Shown here: piece after piece, positions 26,742 to 36,352 of the stretch
How positions within the stretch are numbered: the stretch's first letter is position 1
Layout: every line of letters begins with the position of its first letter
Notes under the pieces: generated by a model
What the model saw: only the letters and a program-made list of their open reading frames with translations
Databases searched by the model: none
What the model was told of the DNA's origin: nothing
NCBI GenBank assembly: GCA_965200765.1
Contig: OZ241380.1
Coordinates: 3,038,001-3,102,000 of the forward strand
Direction of reading: 5' to 3'
From: G965200765 sp965200765
GTDB lineage: Bacteria; Pseudomonadota; Gammaproteobacteria; Arenicellales; JAJDZL01
Length of the DNA stretch: 64,000 nt
Translations under genes and position numbers: made by a program

Positions 26742-28229
26742 ATGCGTTTGAGTTGGCATGGCTATCAGTACTATCCCTATGAACGGGAGCTGGCTACAAG
26801 AGAAATGATGGCATTATTGAACAATCCGGTGGTGCGTGAAATTCAAGGTGGGTTTGAACTGGATAGCAAGACGGATTGTGGTTTGGCTGATCGCTTAACC
26901 TACTTTGCTAGATATTCGAATGGCAATGGTATAGTTGATACTGTACAGAGTTTGCTCGAAAGGACAACTAGCCAAGGCAGTCGTCGACAATCAACTCGTT
27001 ACTCGGTCCATGGTCTTCACGAATATAAAGGAAAATTCAACCCACAGGTGGTTCGCGCACTACTGAATATATTTGAAGTTATGCCGGGTCATCGAGTGCT
27101 TGACCCGTTTTGCGGAAGCGGAACTACCTTGGTTGAATGCTCTCATATTGGTGTTGAAAGTTTGGGAGTCGACATCAATCCATTTGCAGTGTATGTAGCA
27201 AATGCAAAACTTAAGGCATTAATTACTCCAGCAAACGCTTTACGTAGCATATTTGAAGATCTGTCCAGGGCATTGAGCGATTCCAACACTTGGAGAACAG
27301 AGATTACTGATGACCCACGCAGTAAATATCTCCAATCTTGGTTTGATAATGAAACTCTGCAAAGAATTGAAACCGTACGAGAGGTAGTTGAGGAAATTGC
27401 GGGTGAAATTGCTCCGGTGTTTCTAGCGACTGCAAGCAATCTGCTAAGAGATTATTCGCTTCAAGATCCGAAAGATTTAAGAACTCGGCGTCGTAAATCT
27501 TCAATGCCAACAGTTCCGTACTTCCACGCACTTCAAGAATCTTGGTTGCAGGCTATTGAAAGAATAGAATCCGCACAATCCATATTGGACACACAAATTG
27601 AATCATGTAAAGCAGAGCATCGCGATATTTCAGTCGCGAACCCCATTGGTTTGACACAAAATTTCGATGTCGCGATTACGAGTCCACCTTATGCAATGGC
27701 TTTGCCTTACATCGATATGCATCGACTTTCTTTAGTTTGGTTAAATCTTGTTCAACCCGAAAGTCTCGATCAGTTGGAAGCAAGTTTGATTGGTAGTCGT
27801 GAGCTTTGTGGGAGTGACAGTAAAGAAGTAAGAAGGGTATTGGAGTTAAATGAAGATAACTTGCCAGAAACACAGTATCAGTACTGCTGTCTATTGATGA
27901 CGGCACTGAATGACAGAGATGGTTTTCGCCGTCAAGCGGTACCTGTATTGCTATATCGATATTTCGCACTAATGCAAAATAGTTTCCAAACAATTCGTAA
28001 TTGTCTGCGCCCACAAGCACCTTTTGCACTGGTTGTGGGTGACAATCACTCAGTACTAGGAGGGGTACGGTTTGATTTCAATACTCCCGAACACTTGGTA
28101 AACATCGCTACTAGTGTGGGATGGACAGTTGAGGAAAAAGTGCCTTTACAAACTTATCGTCGTTATGGCCATCATGTCAAGAACGCAATAGCCAAAGAAA
28201 CGCTAATCATTTTAAGAAATTCAACCTGA
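26742..28229 (+). CDS. DNA methyltransferase (N4-cytosine type)
   Basis: A 495-aa SAM-dependent DNA methyltransferase. RYSVHGLHEYKGKFNPQVV precedes motif I (VLDPFCGSGTTLVECSHIG, then LGVDINPFA). The catalytic motif IV is ITSPPYAMALPYIDMHRLS at about residue 305, and the C-terminal VVGDNHSVLGG is consistent with a target-recognising lobe. The SPPY form favours N4-cytosine. Longer than the relative at 5897-7024. No nuclease gene is adjacent; the neighbours are the two-helix protein (divergent) and cysK (convergent). Solitary methyltransferase or part of an unknown defence unit. Confidence 0.87.
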   Translation: MRLSWHGYQYYPYERELATREMMALLNNPVVREIQGGFELDSKTDCGLADRLTYFARYSNGNGIVDTVQSLLERTTSQGSRRQSTRYSVHGLHEYKGKFNPQVVRALLNIFEVMPGHRVLDPFCGSGTTLVECSHIGVESLGVDINPFAVYVANAKLKALITPANALRSIFEDLSRALSDSNTWRTEITDDPRSKYLQSWFDNETLQRIETVREVVEEIAGEIAPVFLATASNLLRDYSLQDPKDLRTRRRKSSMPTVPYFHALQESWLQAIERIESAQSILDTQIESCKAEHRDISVANPIGLTQNFDVAITSPPYAMALPYIDMHRLSLVWLNLVQPESLDQLEASLIGSRELCGSDSKEVRRVLELNEDNLPETQYQYCCLLMTALNDRDGFRRQAVPVLLYRYFALMQNSFQTIRNCLRPQAPFALVVGDNHSVLGGVRFDFNTPEHLVNIATSVGWTVEEKVPLQTYRRYGHHVKNAIAKETLIILRNST

Positions 28230-28334
28230 ATTGAAGAAATTCGTTGATGTTGGTCTTGCATCAAAAAACTTGGATAGCATTTGGATCTAAACTGACTATT
28301 TTTGTCAATCTCACCACGTATCATGGGCAAAGTG

Positions 28335-29282
28335 CTATTGCACTGCACTTTCAACAACGCCCAAGTCGGTATCATCCCAAACATCTGTACTGAGGTAACG
28401 TTCGCCAGTGTCTGGCAAAACAGCCAGAATCGTTTTCCCCGCAGATTCTTTTCGGTTCGCTATCTTGATCATGCCCGAGGTGGCAGCACCGGAAGAAATG
28501 CCAGCAAAAATTCCTTCTTCCCGTGCAAGGTACCGGGTCGTTTTGTACGCTTCTTCTGTAGTGATGGGCAAAATTTCATCATAAGCTTCGGTATTTAAAA
28601 TTTCCGGGATAAATCCAGGAGCAGTACCCATGATTTTGTGCTTGCAAGCCAACCCTTTGGAAAGTATGGGCGAGTCCGCTGGCTCGGTCGCAACAACTTG
28701 TACATCCGGATGAAGCTCTTTGAGATATTGACCCAAGCCTGAAATCGTGCCGCCGGTACCAGTAGTGCAGACAACAGTGTTCAAATCGGTTCCAAAATCA
28801 TCCCAGATTTCTTCACTGGTGACTCGATGTGCTTCTGTGTTGGCCGGGTTGTAATGTTGCCCCACAAAAAAGTATCCCTGTTTTTCTGCCAGTTCTTTCG
28901 CACGTTCAATGGCGCCAATGGTTCCCTCTACCGCGGGTGTCAAAATAATCTCCGCACCAAACGACAACAGAATTTTCTTGCGCTCTTCACTCATGTCCTC
29001 CGCCATTGTGAAAACTGCACGATATCCCTTGTAAGCCGCTACCATCGCCAGGCCAATGCCGGTGTTGCCAGAGGTCGGTTCAATGATGGTATCGCCGGGT
29101 TGGATTCGTCCACTGCGTTCAGCATCTTCTATCATGTTCAGCGCCGGTCGGTCCTTGACTGAACCGGCCGGGTTGAAGCTTTCAACCTTTACCCAAAGCT
29201 CGACCCCGTCAGGAACCGGTGCCTTGTTCAGTCTGACCACAGGCGTATTCCCCACAGTTTCTAGAATATTTTTATACTTCAT
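28335..29282 (-). CDS. cysK: Cysteine synthase A (O-acetylserine sulfhydrylase)
   Basis: PLP enzyme making L-cysteine from O-acetyl-L-serine and sulfide. The PLP lysine is in ESFNPAGSVKDRPALNM, the substrate loop is EPTSGNTGIGLAMVAA, and the phosphate cup is TTGTGGTISGLGQYL. 315 aa, the family length. The ATG at 29282 has GGGGAAA upstream; a longer version to 29360 adds sequence unlike the family. CysK rather than CysM is suggested by the loop sequence but not certain. Confidence 0.93.
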   Translation of the reverse strand: MKYKNILETVGNTPVVRLNKAPVPDGVELWVKVESFNPAGSVKDRPALNMIEDAERSGRIQPGDTIIEPTSGNTGIGLAMVAAYKGYRAVFTMAEDMSEERKKILLSFGAEIILTPAVEGTIGAIERAKELAEKQGYFFVGQHYNPANTEAHRVTSEEIWDDFGTDLNTVVCTTGTGGTISGLGQYLKELHPDVQVVATEPADSPILSKGLACKHKIMGTAPGFIPEILNTEAYDEILPITTEEAYKTTRYLAREEGIFAGISSGAATSGMIKIANRKESAGKTILAVLPDTGERYLSTDVWDDTDLGVVESAVQ

Positions 29283-29349
29283 CCAGTAATTTCCCCATTG
29301 AATTGAAAAATATTTCCCCAATTCTATAAATATGGGGTTAAAAATTGCG

Positions 29350-29372
29350 TAATCAAGCAATTGGCTTGATTA
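29350..29372 (-). terminator. Rho-independent terminator after the acyl-CoA dehydrogenases
   Basis: A perfect 9-bp stem (TAATCAAGC / GCTTGATTA) with a 5-nt loop lies just past the end of the gene at 29379. On the minus strand it is followed by a short T-rich run (CAATTTTTAACC). It separates the dehydrogenase pair from cysK. Confidence 0.65.
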
Positions 29373-29378
29373 TTATAG

Positions 29379-30515
29379 TCAAGAGTGAAGGGTTCGGTAA
29401 CGATTTTGATGATAGGCCGGGTCGCCAAACAGGAGATTCAGCGATGCGACGCGTTTCAGGTAGTGTCCCACGGGCATTTCATTCGTCATGCCCATGGCAC
29501 CATGCAGATGAACTGCCTCTTCGGCAACTTGCATGGCCGCGTTGCCAATGCTCCACTTTGCGGCAGATACCACTTTGTTCTGTTCAAGTTCCTCATCTTC
29601 GTAAACGGAGCGCAATGCATTCTCAGCCATGCTTTGAGCCAGTTCGCACTTCATGTACATATCCGTAACGCGATGCTGGATCGCTTGAAATTTCCCGATT
29701 TGCGAATCAAACTGGCTTCTTGTTTTGATGAACTCTAGCGAAATTTCAAATACTGCCCACATGATGCCGTTCATTTCGGCACAACTCGCCGCAGCCGCAT
29801 GATTGAATGCCTGTTCAACAGGGCCCAAGGCCTGATTTTCAACTCCCAGCAAGGAATCTGAAGGAATTTTTGCATCACTGAAATGAAGACTGGATACGCT
29901 TCTGCCATCGTGGGTTCTGTAATTTTCAAACTTCAAACCTGCGGTATCGCGGTCTATCAAAAATAAGGACAGTCCTTTCCGGTCGTTGGCATTGCCTTTG
30001 GTACGTGCCAAGACTAAAAAACGATTTGCAATATTTCCGTAGGGAACTGCAATTTTTGTACCATTCAACAAGTATTGTCCGGCAGATTTTTTAGCAACAG
30101 TCTGGATATTGTGAAGGTCGTAGCGCGACTGTGCTTCAGGGATTGCCGGTGAGACAATCAGGTTGCCTTCGACGATTTCTCCCAGAAGTGCTGTGCATTG
30201 GTCTTTGCTGGCAGTCGATTCAAGCAGTTCGGTGCACAAGACAATGGTGGTCAGGTAGGGGCTTGGCACATTGGCGCGCCCCAGTTGTTGCATAACGGTA
30301 TACAACTCCGAAGCACCGCATCCCAAGCCGCCGAATTGTTCTGAAACCGGCAGACTGAGCCAGCCAAGATCTGCATACAATTGCCAATGCTCTGGCGAGA
30401 AGCCAGTTTCGGACGCGACAATTTCACTTCGTTTCTCAAAAGTGCAATGGTCGCGAATGTATTTTGAAAGCGACTCTTCGAGCATGGACTGAATGCCGTT
30501 CGATTGGTCATTCAC
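29379..30515 (-). CDS. Acyl-CoA dehydrogenase (smaller subunit of a pair)
   Basis: A 378-aa flavoprotein of the acyl-CoA dehydrogenase family. N-terminal helical domain (YADLGWLSLPVSEQFGGLG), a central beta domain with YLLNGTKIAVPYGNIANRFL, and a C-terminal helical bundle with QHRVTDMYMKCELAQSM and HLHGAMGMTNEMPVGHYLKR. It starts 2 bp after the stop of the larger dehydrogenase gene, so the two are co-transcribed; adjacent unequal dehydrogenases often form alpha-beta heteromers. Substrate unknown; no other fatty-acid genes are next to it. Confidence 0.88.
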   Translation of the reverse strand: MNDQSNGIQSMLEESLSKYIRDHCTFEKRSEIVASETGFSPEHWQLYADLGWLSLPVSEQFGGLGCGASELYTVMQQLGRANVPSPYLTTIVLCTELLESTASKDQCTALLGEIVEGNLIVSPAIPEAQSRYDLHNIQTVAKKSAGQYLLNGTKIAVPYGNIANRFLVLARTKGNANDRKGLSLFLIDRDTAGLKFENYRTHDGRSVSSLHFSDAKIPSDSLLGVENQALGPVEQAFNHAAAASCAEMNGIMWAVFEISLEFIKTRSQFDSQIGKFQAIQHRVTDMYMKCELAQSMAENALRSVYEDEELEQNKVVSAAKWSIGNAAMQVAEEAVHLHGAMGMTNEMPVGHYLKRVASLNLLFGDPAYHQNRYRTLHS

Positions 30516-30517
30516 AG

Positions 30518-31720
30518 CTAAAGCCCCAGCACTGCTTTGGAAATGATGTTTCTTTGAATTTCGTTGGTGCCGGAATAGATCGGCGTTTTCCGGTAATTGA
30601 AGTAGTTTCTCATCCAGTCGGAGGGTTGATACGGAAGGGCAAAATCCGGTATATCAACTTCCCGGGAAATATCAATCTGGGAAAAATATGCACCCGCCTC
30701 GGCGGCCAGGCGAAATACATCGCATTGAATTTCTGTGCCGCGAATTTTCAGCATTGAAGCCTCGGGACCGGGGTCACTGGTATCCGGTCTGGAAAACAAA
30801 ATTCGCCGCTCGGTCAGCTCAAGTGCATACAGTTCAATTTCAAGACAGTGGATGCGGTCGGCAAAGGCCGCATCGTCCATGAGTCGATTCCCGCCCGGTA
30901 TTGGGTGCTCGGCCATGCACTTCAAGCGTCTCAGTGTCGCCTTGGTTCGGGAAACTTCTGCAGTCCCAAACCTTTCCAGTCCCAGCAAATACTTGCCGAT
31001 CGTCCAGCCTTCGTTTTCGTTCCCCACTCGTTGTGTGACCGGTACTCGCACATCATCGAAAAACACCTGGTTCACTTCATGCGTGCCTTCAAACATGAGC
31101 AATGGTTCAATCGTAATTCCCGGCGAATTCAGGTCAGCCATGAGAAAGGTAATTCCCTGTTGCTTTCGGCCTTCTGTGCTGGTGCGAAACAAACCAAAAA
31201 TCCAGTCGGCAATATGTGCTTCGCTGGTCCAGATTTTCGAGCCATTGAGGATATATTCGTCGCCGTCGCGTGTTGCCCGACATTTCAACGATGCCAAGTC
31301 AGATCCGGCATTGGGTTCAGAATAGCCTTGGCACCAAAGCGTATCTCCACTTAGTATGCCCGGCAGAAACTGTTGTTTCTGTTCTTCGGTGCCATACTCG
31401 AACAGGGTCGGACCCAACATGCCGACTCCGTAGATCATGGTTCGTGGTGCATCGTTAAGTGAAATTTCCTGTTCGAAGATGTACTGTTGCTTGTCATTCC
31501 AACCCGGACCGCCGTACTGTTCGGGCCAGCCTGGACAGCACCAACCGCCGTTGTTTCCCAATATTTTATGCCAACGTACCTGGGCTTCCCGCGGCAAGTC
31601 CATTTGCTCGCGCGCCACCATTCGACGAATATCCTCGGGCAAATTTTGCTGAATGAAAATTCGCAGTTCCAATCGAAATTCTTCCAATTCCGGTTCAAAT
31701 GACGGCATTGGCAGTGTCAT
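30518..31720 (-). CDS. Acyl-CoA dehydrogenase (larger subunit of a pair)
   Basis: A 400-aa acyl-CoA dehydrogenase. Features: WCCPGWPEQYGGPGWN in the N-terminal domain, WCQGYSEPNAGSDLASLKCR and YILNGSKIWTSEAHIADW (FAD and substrate region), and IYSGTNEIQRNIISKAVLGL at the end. The residue that is the catalytic Glu in MCAD-type enzymes (YEGT) is Ser here (YSGT), so the base must lie elsewhere or in the partner subunit; this resembles heteromeric FadE pairs. First gene of the two-gene unit. Confidence 0.9.
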   Translation of the reverse strand: MTLPMPSFEPELEEFRLELRIFIQQNLPEDIRRMVAREQMDLPREAQVRWHKILGNNGGWCCPGWPEQYGGPGWNDKQQYIFEQEISLNDAPRTMIYGVGMLGPTLFEYGTEEQKQQFLPGILSGDTLWCQGYSEPNAGSDLASLKCRATRDGDEYILNGSKIWTSEAHIADWIFGLFRTSTEGRKQQGITFLMADLNSPGITIEPLLMFEGTHEVNQVFFDDVRVPVTQRVGNENEGWTIGKYLLGLERFGTAEVSRTKATLRRLKCMAEHPIPGGNRLMDDAAFADRIHCLEIELYALELTERRILFSRPDTSDPGPEASMLKIRGTEIQCDVFRLAAEAGAYFSQIDISREVDIPDFALPYQPSDWMRNYFNYRKTPIYSGTNEIQRNIISKAVLGL

Positions 31721-31782
31721 TGTTCGTACTCAGGTGATTATGAAAATAAAAATTTGATGTACGACAAGCATTCTAAGGCGTA

Positions 31783-32976
31783 TCAGCGACGAAGTTGCAA
31801 AAAATCTGCCGCGCAACGCCGGATCATTTCGTAAGCTCTTGCAAGTTGGTCTTCAGTTTCTCCAATGCAAAGTCGAAGCAGGTAATTTCCGCAACTTTCC
31901 CCGAAACCGTCGCAGGGCAGAATCGCGATGCTGTATTCGCGCAACAGGCGTTGCGAAAATTCGATTGACGTTGTTCCCAAATCTTCAATGTCAATGACAA
32001 CAAACATTCCAACCTGGCTTCCGCGGACCTGGATACCTTCTATGTCACTTAATTCACGAATTGCCGTGTTTCTCTTTTGGTCGAGTTCACCGCGTACCAA
32101 CGCTGAGGTTTGTTCGGATTGCCGGACGGCAACCGTTGCGGCATGTTGAATAAATCCGGGCAGTCCATAGCTCATGCAGAGCGACAGTTTGAACAGTCGC
32201 TCGGTCATTGCTTCGTTGGCGATGCTCCAGCCCAGTCTCCACCCGGACATTCTGTGAGATTTCGAGACACTTGAAATGGTGATGCAAAAATCCAGTGCCC
32301 CGGGAAGCGATACAGGGCTTCTGTAAGTACCGGGTGTAACCAATGTTGAATACACTTCATCGCTAATCAGCCACAAACCATGGTTGGCACAAATGTCAAC
32401 AACCTCTTTCAGGTGGTCCCATTCGTACATGATGCCGCCCGGGTTGTTCGGAGAGTTGACGATAATGGCGCGTGTTTTTGAACTGACTGCATCACGAACG
32501 CGTTGGGGGTCGAATTGAAAATTTTCTTTCGGGTTGCTAGGTACCTGAACCAATGTCGCGCCACCGGCAGTGAAAGTGGCAGGATAGGTTGCATAATAGG
32601 GTTCAATGATAATGACTTCGTCACCGGCTTCCAGTGCGCACAAGGATGTCGAAAACAGCGCATTTTGTGCACCTGAAAATACAAAACAGTTTTCCAACCC
32701 AACTTGAAGACCGGTGCTGTGGTTAAAATTGTCAACAATTGCCTGCCGCAATTCCGGCTCGCCTCTCAGTTCGCTGTAGCCATGTGTACCGGTTCTCAGG
32801 TTTTCGACCGCGGCCTCGACAATAAATGAAGGTGTCGATTGATCGGACTCCTGACCAATTGTGAGTTTTAGAATTTCGCGGCCCTGCAACTCCAGATCAG
32901 TTGCTTCCATGTGAATGGCCCAGGCATCCGAACCCTTGCCAGCGATTCTGTTGGTGAGCGACGAAAAATGTTCCAT
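31783..32976 (-). CDS. PLP-dependent class I aminotransferase
   Basis: A 397-aa fold-type I aminotransferase. GAQNALFSTSLCALEAGDEV binds the cofactor phosphate, NSPNNPGG is the family's substrate loop, DEVYSTL follows, and the PLP lysine is in SSVSKSHRMSGWRLGW. An Arg near the end (LLRLCIG) would bind the substrate carboxylate. Donor and acceptor cannot be told. The ATG at 32976 gives the conserved start; the frame continues 18 codons upstream without conservation. Divergent from the transporter gene at 33084. Confidence 0.88.
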   Translation of the reverse strand: MEHFSSLTNRIAGKGSDAWAIHMEATDLELQGREILKLTIGQESDQSTPSFIVEAAVENLRTGTHGYSELRGEPELRQAIVDNFNHSTGLQVGLENCFVFSGAQNALFSTSLCALEAGDEVIIIEPYYATYPATFTAGGATLVQVPSNPKENFQFDPQRVRDAVSSKTRAIIVNSPNNPGGIMYEWDHLKEVVDICANHGLWLISDEVYSTLVTPGTYRSPVSLPGALDFCITISSVSKSHRMSGWRLGWSIANEAMTERLFKLSLCMSYGLPGFIQHAATVAVRQSEQTSALVRGELDQKRNTAIRELSDIEGIQVRGSQVGMFVVIDIEDLGTTSIEFSQRLLREYSIAILPCDGFGESCGNYLLRLCIGETEDQLARAYEMIRRCAADFLQLRR

Positions 32977-33083
32977 AGTCAGTTCAGCGAAGTAAAAGTT
33001 CGTAATTTTACTGTGCTGACAATTGTTCACGGATTAAATTTTGTTAAGCAATTTGCAGGCAAAAGGGATTTAATTTTGCTGTT

Positions 33084-34328
33084 ATGAAAACGCTTGAACG
33101 TCAATCCGCTGCAGGCGCAGGGCTCAGAGACATCATCCGGGATTTGAGGAGTGTCAACGTCATCAATGCAGTTGTTGCAATTCTGTTTTCCACAACCGGA
33201 CCGGTCGCGATTATTGTTGCAGTTGGATTTGCCGGGGGATTGACCGAAGCCGATATAGCTTCGTGGATTTTTGGCGGATTTGTGATTGGCGGGCTAGTCA
33301 CAATTGTTTATTCGGTCTATTATCGGCAACCGTTGAGTTTTGCGTGGACCATCCCGGGCAGTGTATTGCTCGGTACCTCGCTGGACCATCTCAGTTTTGC
33401 CGAAGTAATCGGTGCTTATTGGGCAACCGGAATCCTGATGCTTTTAATCGGGTTGTCCGGCGGTGTGCGAAAAGCCCTGAAATACACTCCCATGCCAATT
33501 GTAATGGGCATGGTTGCCGGTGTTTTTCTGCAATTCGGGCTGGATGTCGTTTTGGCCTTTACAGAAGAATTCTGGTTGGCATGCATGATGGTTGCGGCGT
33601 TTGTGGCGATTTCTGCAGTGCCTTCCATTCGCAAAGTTATGCCGCCGGTTGTTGCGGCCCTCGCGGCCGGTGTCATCGTTGTGTGGTGGACCGGGAACAT
33701 TCAATCGGTTGAAGCAGAAATTCAGTGGTTCGGGATTCCGAATTTGTACTGGCCGCAATTCTCGCAGCAAGCAATGGTCGAGTTGGTGGTTCCACTGGCC
33801 ATTACAGTTTTGGTAGTCCAAAACGGACAAGGCTTTGCGGTGCTGACGGCCGCCGGACATAATCCGCCGGCCAATTCAATGACGTTTGCGTGCGGGGTTG
33901 GTTCGATGCTTTATGCGCTGTTCGGGTCAGTCTGTACGTGTGTCACCGGACCCGCAAATGCAATATTGTCCAGTAGCGGAGAAGTGGGCAAACAATATAC
34001 GGCCGGAGTAGTCTATGGCATTTTGTCAACTCTGTTTGGTTTGTTTGCATTCGGCGCGACGTGGTTGATTTTGTCTTTGCCGCCGGCATTTATCGCGATT
34101 CTCGGCGGACTGGCGCTGATGCCGGTGTTGCTACGGTCGTTCGTTGATGCGTTCAGCTCGAAATTTCAGTTGGGTGCGCTGGTTACGATGCTGGTGACCT
34201 TGTCGGACATTTCGATTTGGAATATTGGCGCACCGTTTTGGGGCCTGGTATTCGGATTTGCAATCTCCGGCTTGCTGGAGCGCGATGATTTTCGCTCGCT
34301 CTCGGGTCGCAGTCTCGGTTCCGGGTAA
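33084..34328 (+). CDS. BenE-family (benzoate/H+ symporter-like) transporter
   Basis: A 414-aa inner-membrane transporter with about 12 helices of the BenE family, which belongs to the wider nucleobase/sulfate transporter fold. Features: VVAILFSTTGPVAIIVAVG in helix 1, AWTIPGSVLLGT, TPMPIVMGMVAGVFLQFG, and TCVTGPANAILSSSGE in the substrate region. The substrate need not be benzoate; no aromatic degradation genes are adjacent. A divergent aminotransferase lies upstream. Confidence 0.85.
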   Translation: MKTLERQSAAGAGLRDIIRDLRSVNVINAVVAILFSTTGPVAIIVAVGFAGGLTEADIASWIFGGFVIGGLVTIVYSVYYRQPLSFAWTIPGSVLLGTSLDHLSFAEVIGAYWATGILMLLIGLSGGVRKALKYTPMPIVMGMVAGVFLQFGLDVVLAFTEEFWLACMMVAAFVAISAVPSIRKVMPPVVAALAAGVIVVWWTGNIQSVEAEIQWFGIPNLYWPQFSQQAMVELVVPLAITVLVVQNGQGFAVLTAAGHNPPANSMTFACGVGSMLYALFGSVCTCVTGPANAILSSSGEVGKQYTAGVVYGILSTLFGLFAFGATWLILSLPPAFIAILGGLALMPVLLRSFVDAFSSKFQLGALVTMLVTLSDISIWNIGAPFWGLVFGFAISGLLERDDFRSLSGRSLGSG

Positions 34329-34351
34329 CAGTAAATTGAATTTTTAACAGA

Positions 34352-34735
34352 TCAGACCTGTCCGCAATCTGAGCACGTTCCAACGAGTTCAATCACCATT
34401 TTTCGGGTTTGAAATCCGGATTGTTGACTCATATGCTTCAATTCTGGTGGAATATCCACCGGGGCCAGCTCTTCAACGTTGCCGCAATCGTCGCAAATGG
34501 AAAACACGATTCGATTGTTTTTATGCTTGAGATCGCAAGCAATAAAGGCATTCAGGCTTTCGACGCGATGCACGAGTCCCCGGTCAGTCAGTGCCTTTAG
34601 TGCGCGGTAGATTTGTGGCGGTGCGCGCAGACCTTGCTCGCGTACGCCGTCGAGTATGTCATAAGCGCTTTGCGGACGAGCTGCGGTGCGCAAATGGCGG
34701 TAGACCGCATTCTGGTTTTGCGTCAAATCTTTCAT
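34352..34735 (-). CDS. zur: Fur-family zinc regulator Zur
   Basis: A 127-aa Fur-family repressor. Winged-helix part with SAYDILDGVREQGLRAPPQI and YRALKALTDRGLVHRVESLN (residues about 18-60). The metal part has CDLKHKN, CDDC and CSDC; the two CxxC pairs form the structural zinc site. Zur identity follows from context: it is the last gene of znuCB-zur, 4 bp after znuB, facing znuA across a palindromic site. It would repress zinc uptake when zinc is plentiful. Confidence 0.9.
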   Translation of the reverse strand: MKDLTQNQNAVYRHLRTAARPQSAYDILDGVREQGLRAPPQIYRALKALTDRGLVHRVESLNAFIACDLKHKNNRIVFSICDDCGNVEELAPVDIPPELKHMSQQSGFQTRKMVIELVGTCSDCGQV

Positions 34736-34739
34736 TCAA

Positions 34740-35555
34740 TCATTTAGTCGGCTTCAATTTTCTGGCTGCAATGATACTGGTGATTGTCAAACTGGAAACA
34801 AAGATCACCGAGGCAACTAAAACAATACTCGGACCTGATGGTAAATCGACGTTAAGAGAAAGTACTAGTCCGATGATTACTGCAATGATACCTGCCAGTA
34901 CAGAATATACTGCCATCTGCTCGGGAGATTTGGAAAAATAACGCGCTGAAGCGGCCGGAATAATCAACATTGACATGGTCAAAATGATTCCTACAATTTT
35001 CATGGCGAATGCGACGACTGCCGCAAGAAGCACCATGAGCAGATAGCGGGTATATACCGGTTGCAGGTTCTCCGCGGCAGCGATCTCCTCGTTGACCGTG
35101 GTACAAACCAATTGTCGCCAGCGCCATACGACCAGTGTGATCACTACCACGCCTGCCAGGTAGATGCTTGCAATATCAATCCAGTTCACAGAAAGGATGT
35201 TGCCGAACAGGTATTGCAGAAGGTCGACGCGCACCCAGTACATGAGCGAAACCAGAATCAGGCCGAGTGCCAGTGTGGAATGCGAGAGAATGCCCAATAA
35301 TGAATCGGCCGGCAATTGGGAACGGTCCGTCACACGTCCAAGCAAAAACGCGGCAACTATGCAGATCCCGAAGACTCCCGCAAATATATGAACTTCCAGA
35401 ATGATGGCGATGGCGATTCCCAGCAGGGAGGTATGTGCCATGGTGTCACCAAAATATGCCAGACGTTGCCACATGATGAAGCAACCAAGCGGTCCGGCGA
35501 CAATCGCAACACCGATTCCTGCGATCAGAGCGCGCACAAAGAAGTCATCAAGCAT
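34740..35555 (-). CDS. znuB: Zinc ABC transporter permease ZnuB
   Basis: Membrane subunit of the high-affinity zinc importer; 271 aa, eight helices of the ABC-3 family. Typical stretches are RALIAGIGVAIVAGPLGCFI, RLAYFGDTMAHTSLLGIA and VVAFAMKIVGIILTMSMLII. It lies 16 bp after znuC and 4 bp before zur on the same strand. Confidence 0.95.
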   Translation of the reverse strand: MLDDFFVRALIAGIGVAIVAGPLGCFIMWQRLAYFGDTMAHTSLLGIAIAIILEVHIFAGVFGICIVAAFLLGRVTDRSQLPADSLLGILSHSTLALGLILVSLMYWVRVDLLQYLFGNILSVNWIDIASIYLAGVVVITLVVWRWRQLVCTTVNEEIAAAENLQPVYTRYLLMVLLAAVVAFAMKIVGIILTMSMLIIPAASARYFSKSPEQMAVYSVLAGIIAVIIGLVLSLNVDLPSGPSIVLVASVIFVSSLTITSIIAARKLKPTK

Positions 35556-35571
35556 GGTACAAACTTGTCAG

Positions 35572-36342
35572 CTAGTCTTTCACAGAGGTTGCAATGCTTC
35601 CGTCGGGCAGATGCTCATGGTCGTGTTCATGCTGATACAAGGCCAACGACTTTTGTGCAGTTTCGCCGAACAATCGGGTGTATTCCCGATTGTTGGCAAC
35701 CAGATCCGGCGTGCCGGTGCAGCATACATGGGTATTCAGGCAGATGACGAGGTCGGCCTTGGCCATGACGATATGCAAGTCATGTGTGATGAGCAGAATT
35801 CCACAATCAAAGCGGTTTCGGGTTTCTTCAACCAGGTGGTAGAGACTGGCTTCGCCGGCATAGTCCATTCCCTGTGCAGGTTCGTCAAGGATGAGCAGAT
35901 CCGGCTTGCTGACAATGGCACGGGCAAACAGCGCGCGCTGAAATTCGCCGCCCGACAAGTTCTGTACTGCGGTTTGGGCCAAATGTGAAATTTGCAAAGA
36001 ATCCAGTGCTTCCGCCACAGCGCGGTTGCTATGCTTGCGGGTCAGGTTCATCAGGCGGTTGACGGTGATCGGGAAAGTAGAGTTCAAATTGAATTTTTGA
36101 GGAACATAGCCGATTCTCAGATCTTGCTGACGATTCACAGAACCATGGTCGGGTTTGATGACATCGGTCAAAATTTTTGCGACCGTGGTCTTGCCGCTTC
36201 CGTTTGGTCCGATCAGCGAGACGATGCTGGTGCGATGAACTGCAATATCCACATCGCGGAGCAACCAGCGGTTGTTTCTGATTACTCCGACCCCGTTCGC
36301 TTCAACGAGAGGTATGTCTTTGGAAATATTATTTGCCATCAT
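35572..36342 (-). CDS. znuC: Zinc ABC transporter ATP-binding protein ZnuC
   Basis: ATPase subunit of the zinc importer; 256 aa. Walker A is GPNGSGKTT, the Q-loop is in IGYVPQKFN, the ABC signature is NLSGGEFQRALFARAI, Walker B is LLILDEP and the H-loop is LLITHD. The C-terminal tail is rich in His (YQHEHDHEHL), as in many ZnuC proteins. First gene of znuCB-zur, divergent from znuA. Confidence 0.95.
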   Translation of the reverse strand: MMANNISKDIPLVEANGVGVIRNNRWLLRDVDIAVHRTSIVSLIGPNGSGKTTVAKILTDVIKPDHGSVNRQQDLRIGYVPQKFNLNSTFPITVNRLMNLTRKHSNRAVAEALDSLQISHLAQTAVQNLSGGEFQRALFARAIVSKPDLLILDEPAQGMDYAGEASLYHLVEETRNRFDCGILLITHDLHIVMAKADLVICLNTHVCCTGTPDLVANNREYTRLFGETAQKSLALYQHEHDHEHLPDGSIATSVKD

Positions 36343-36352
36343 TCTGGTGATA

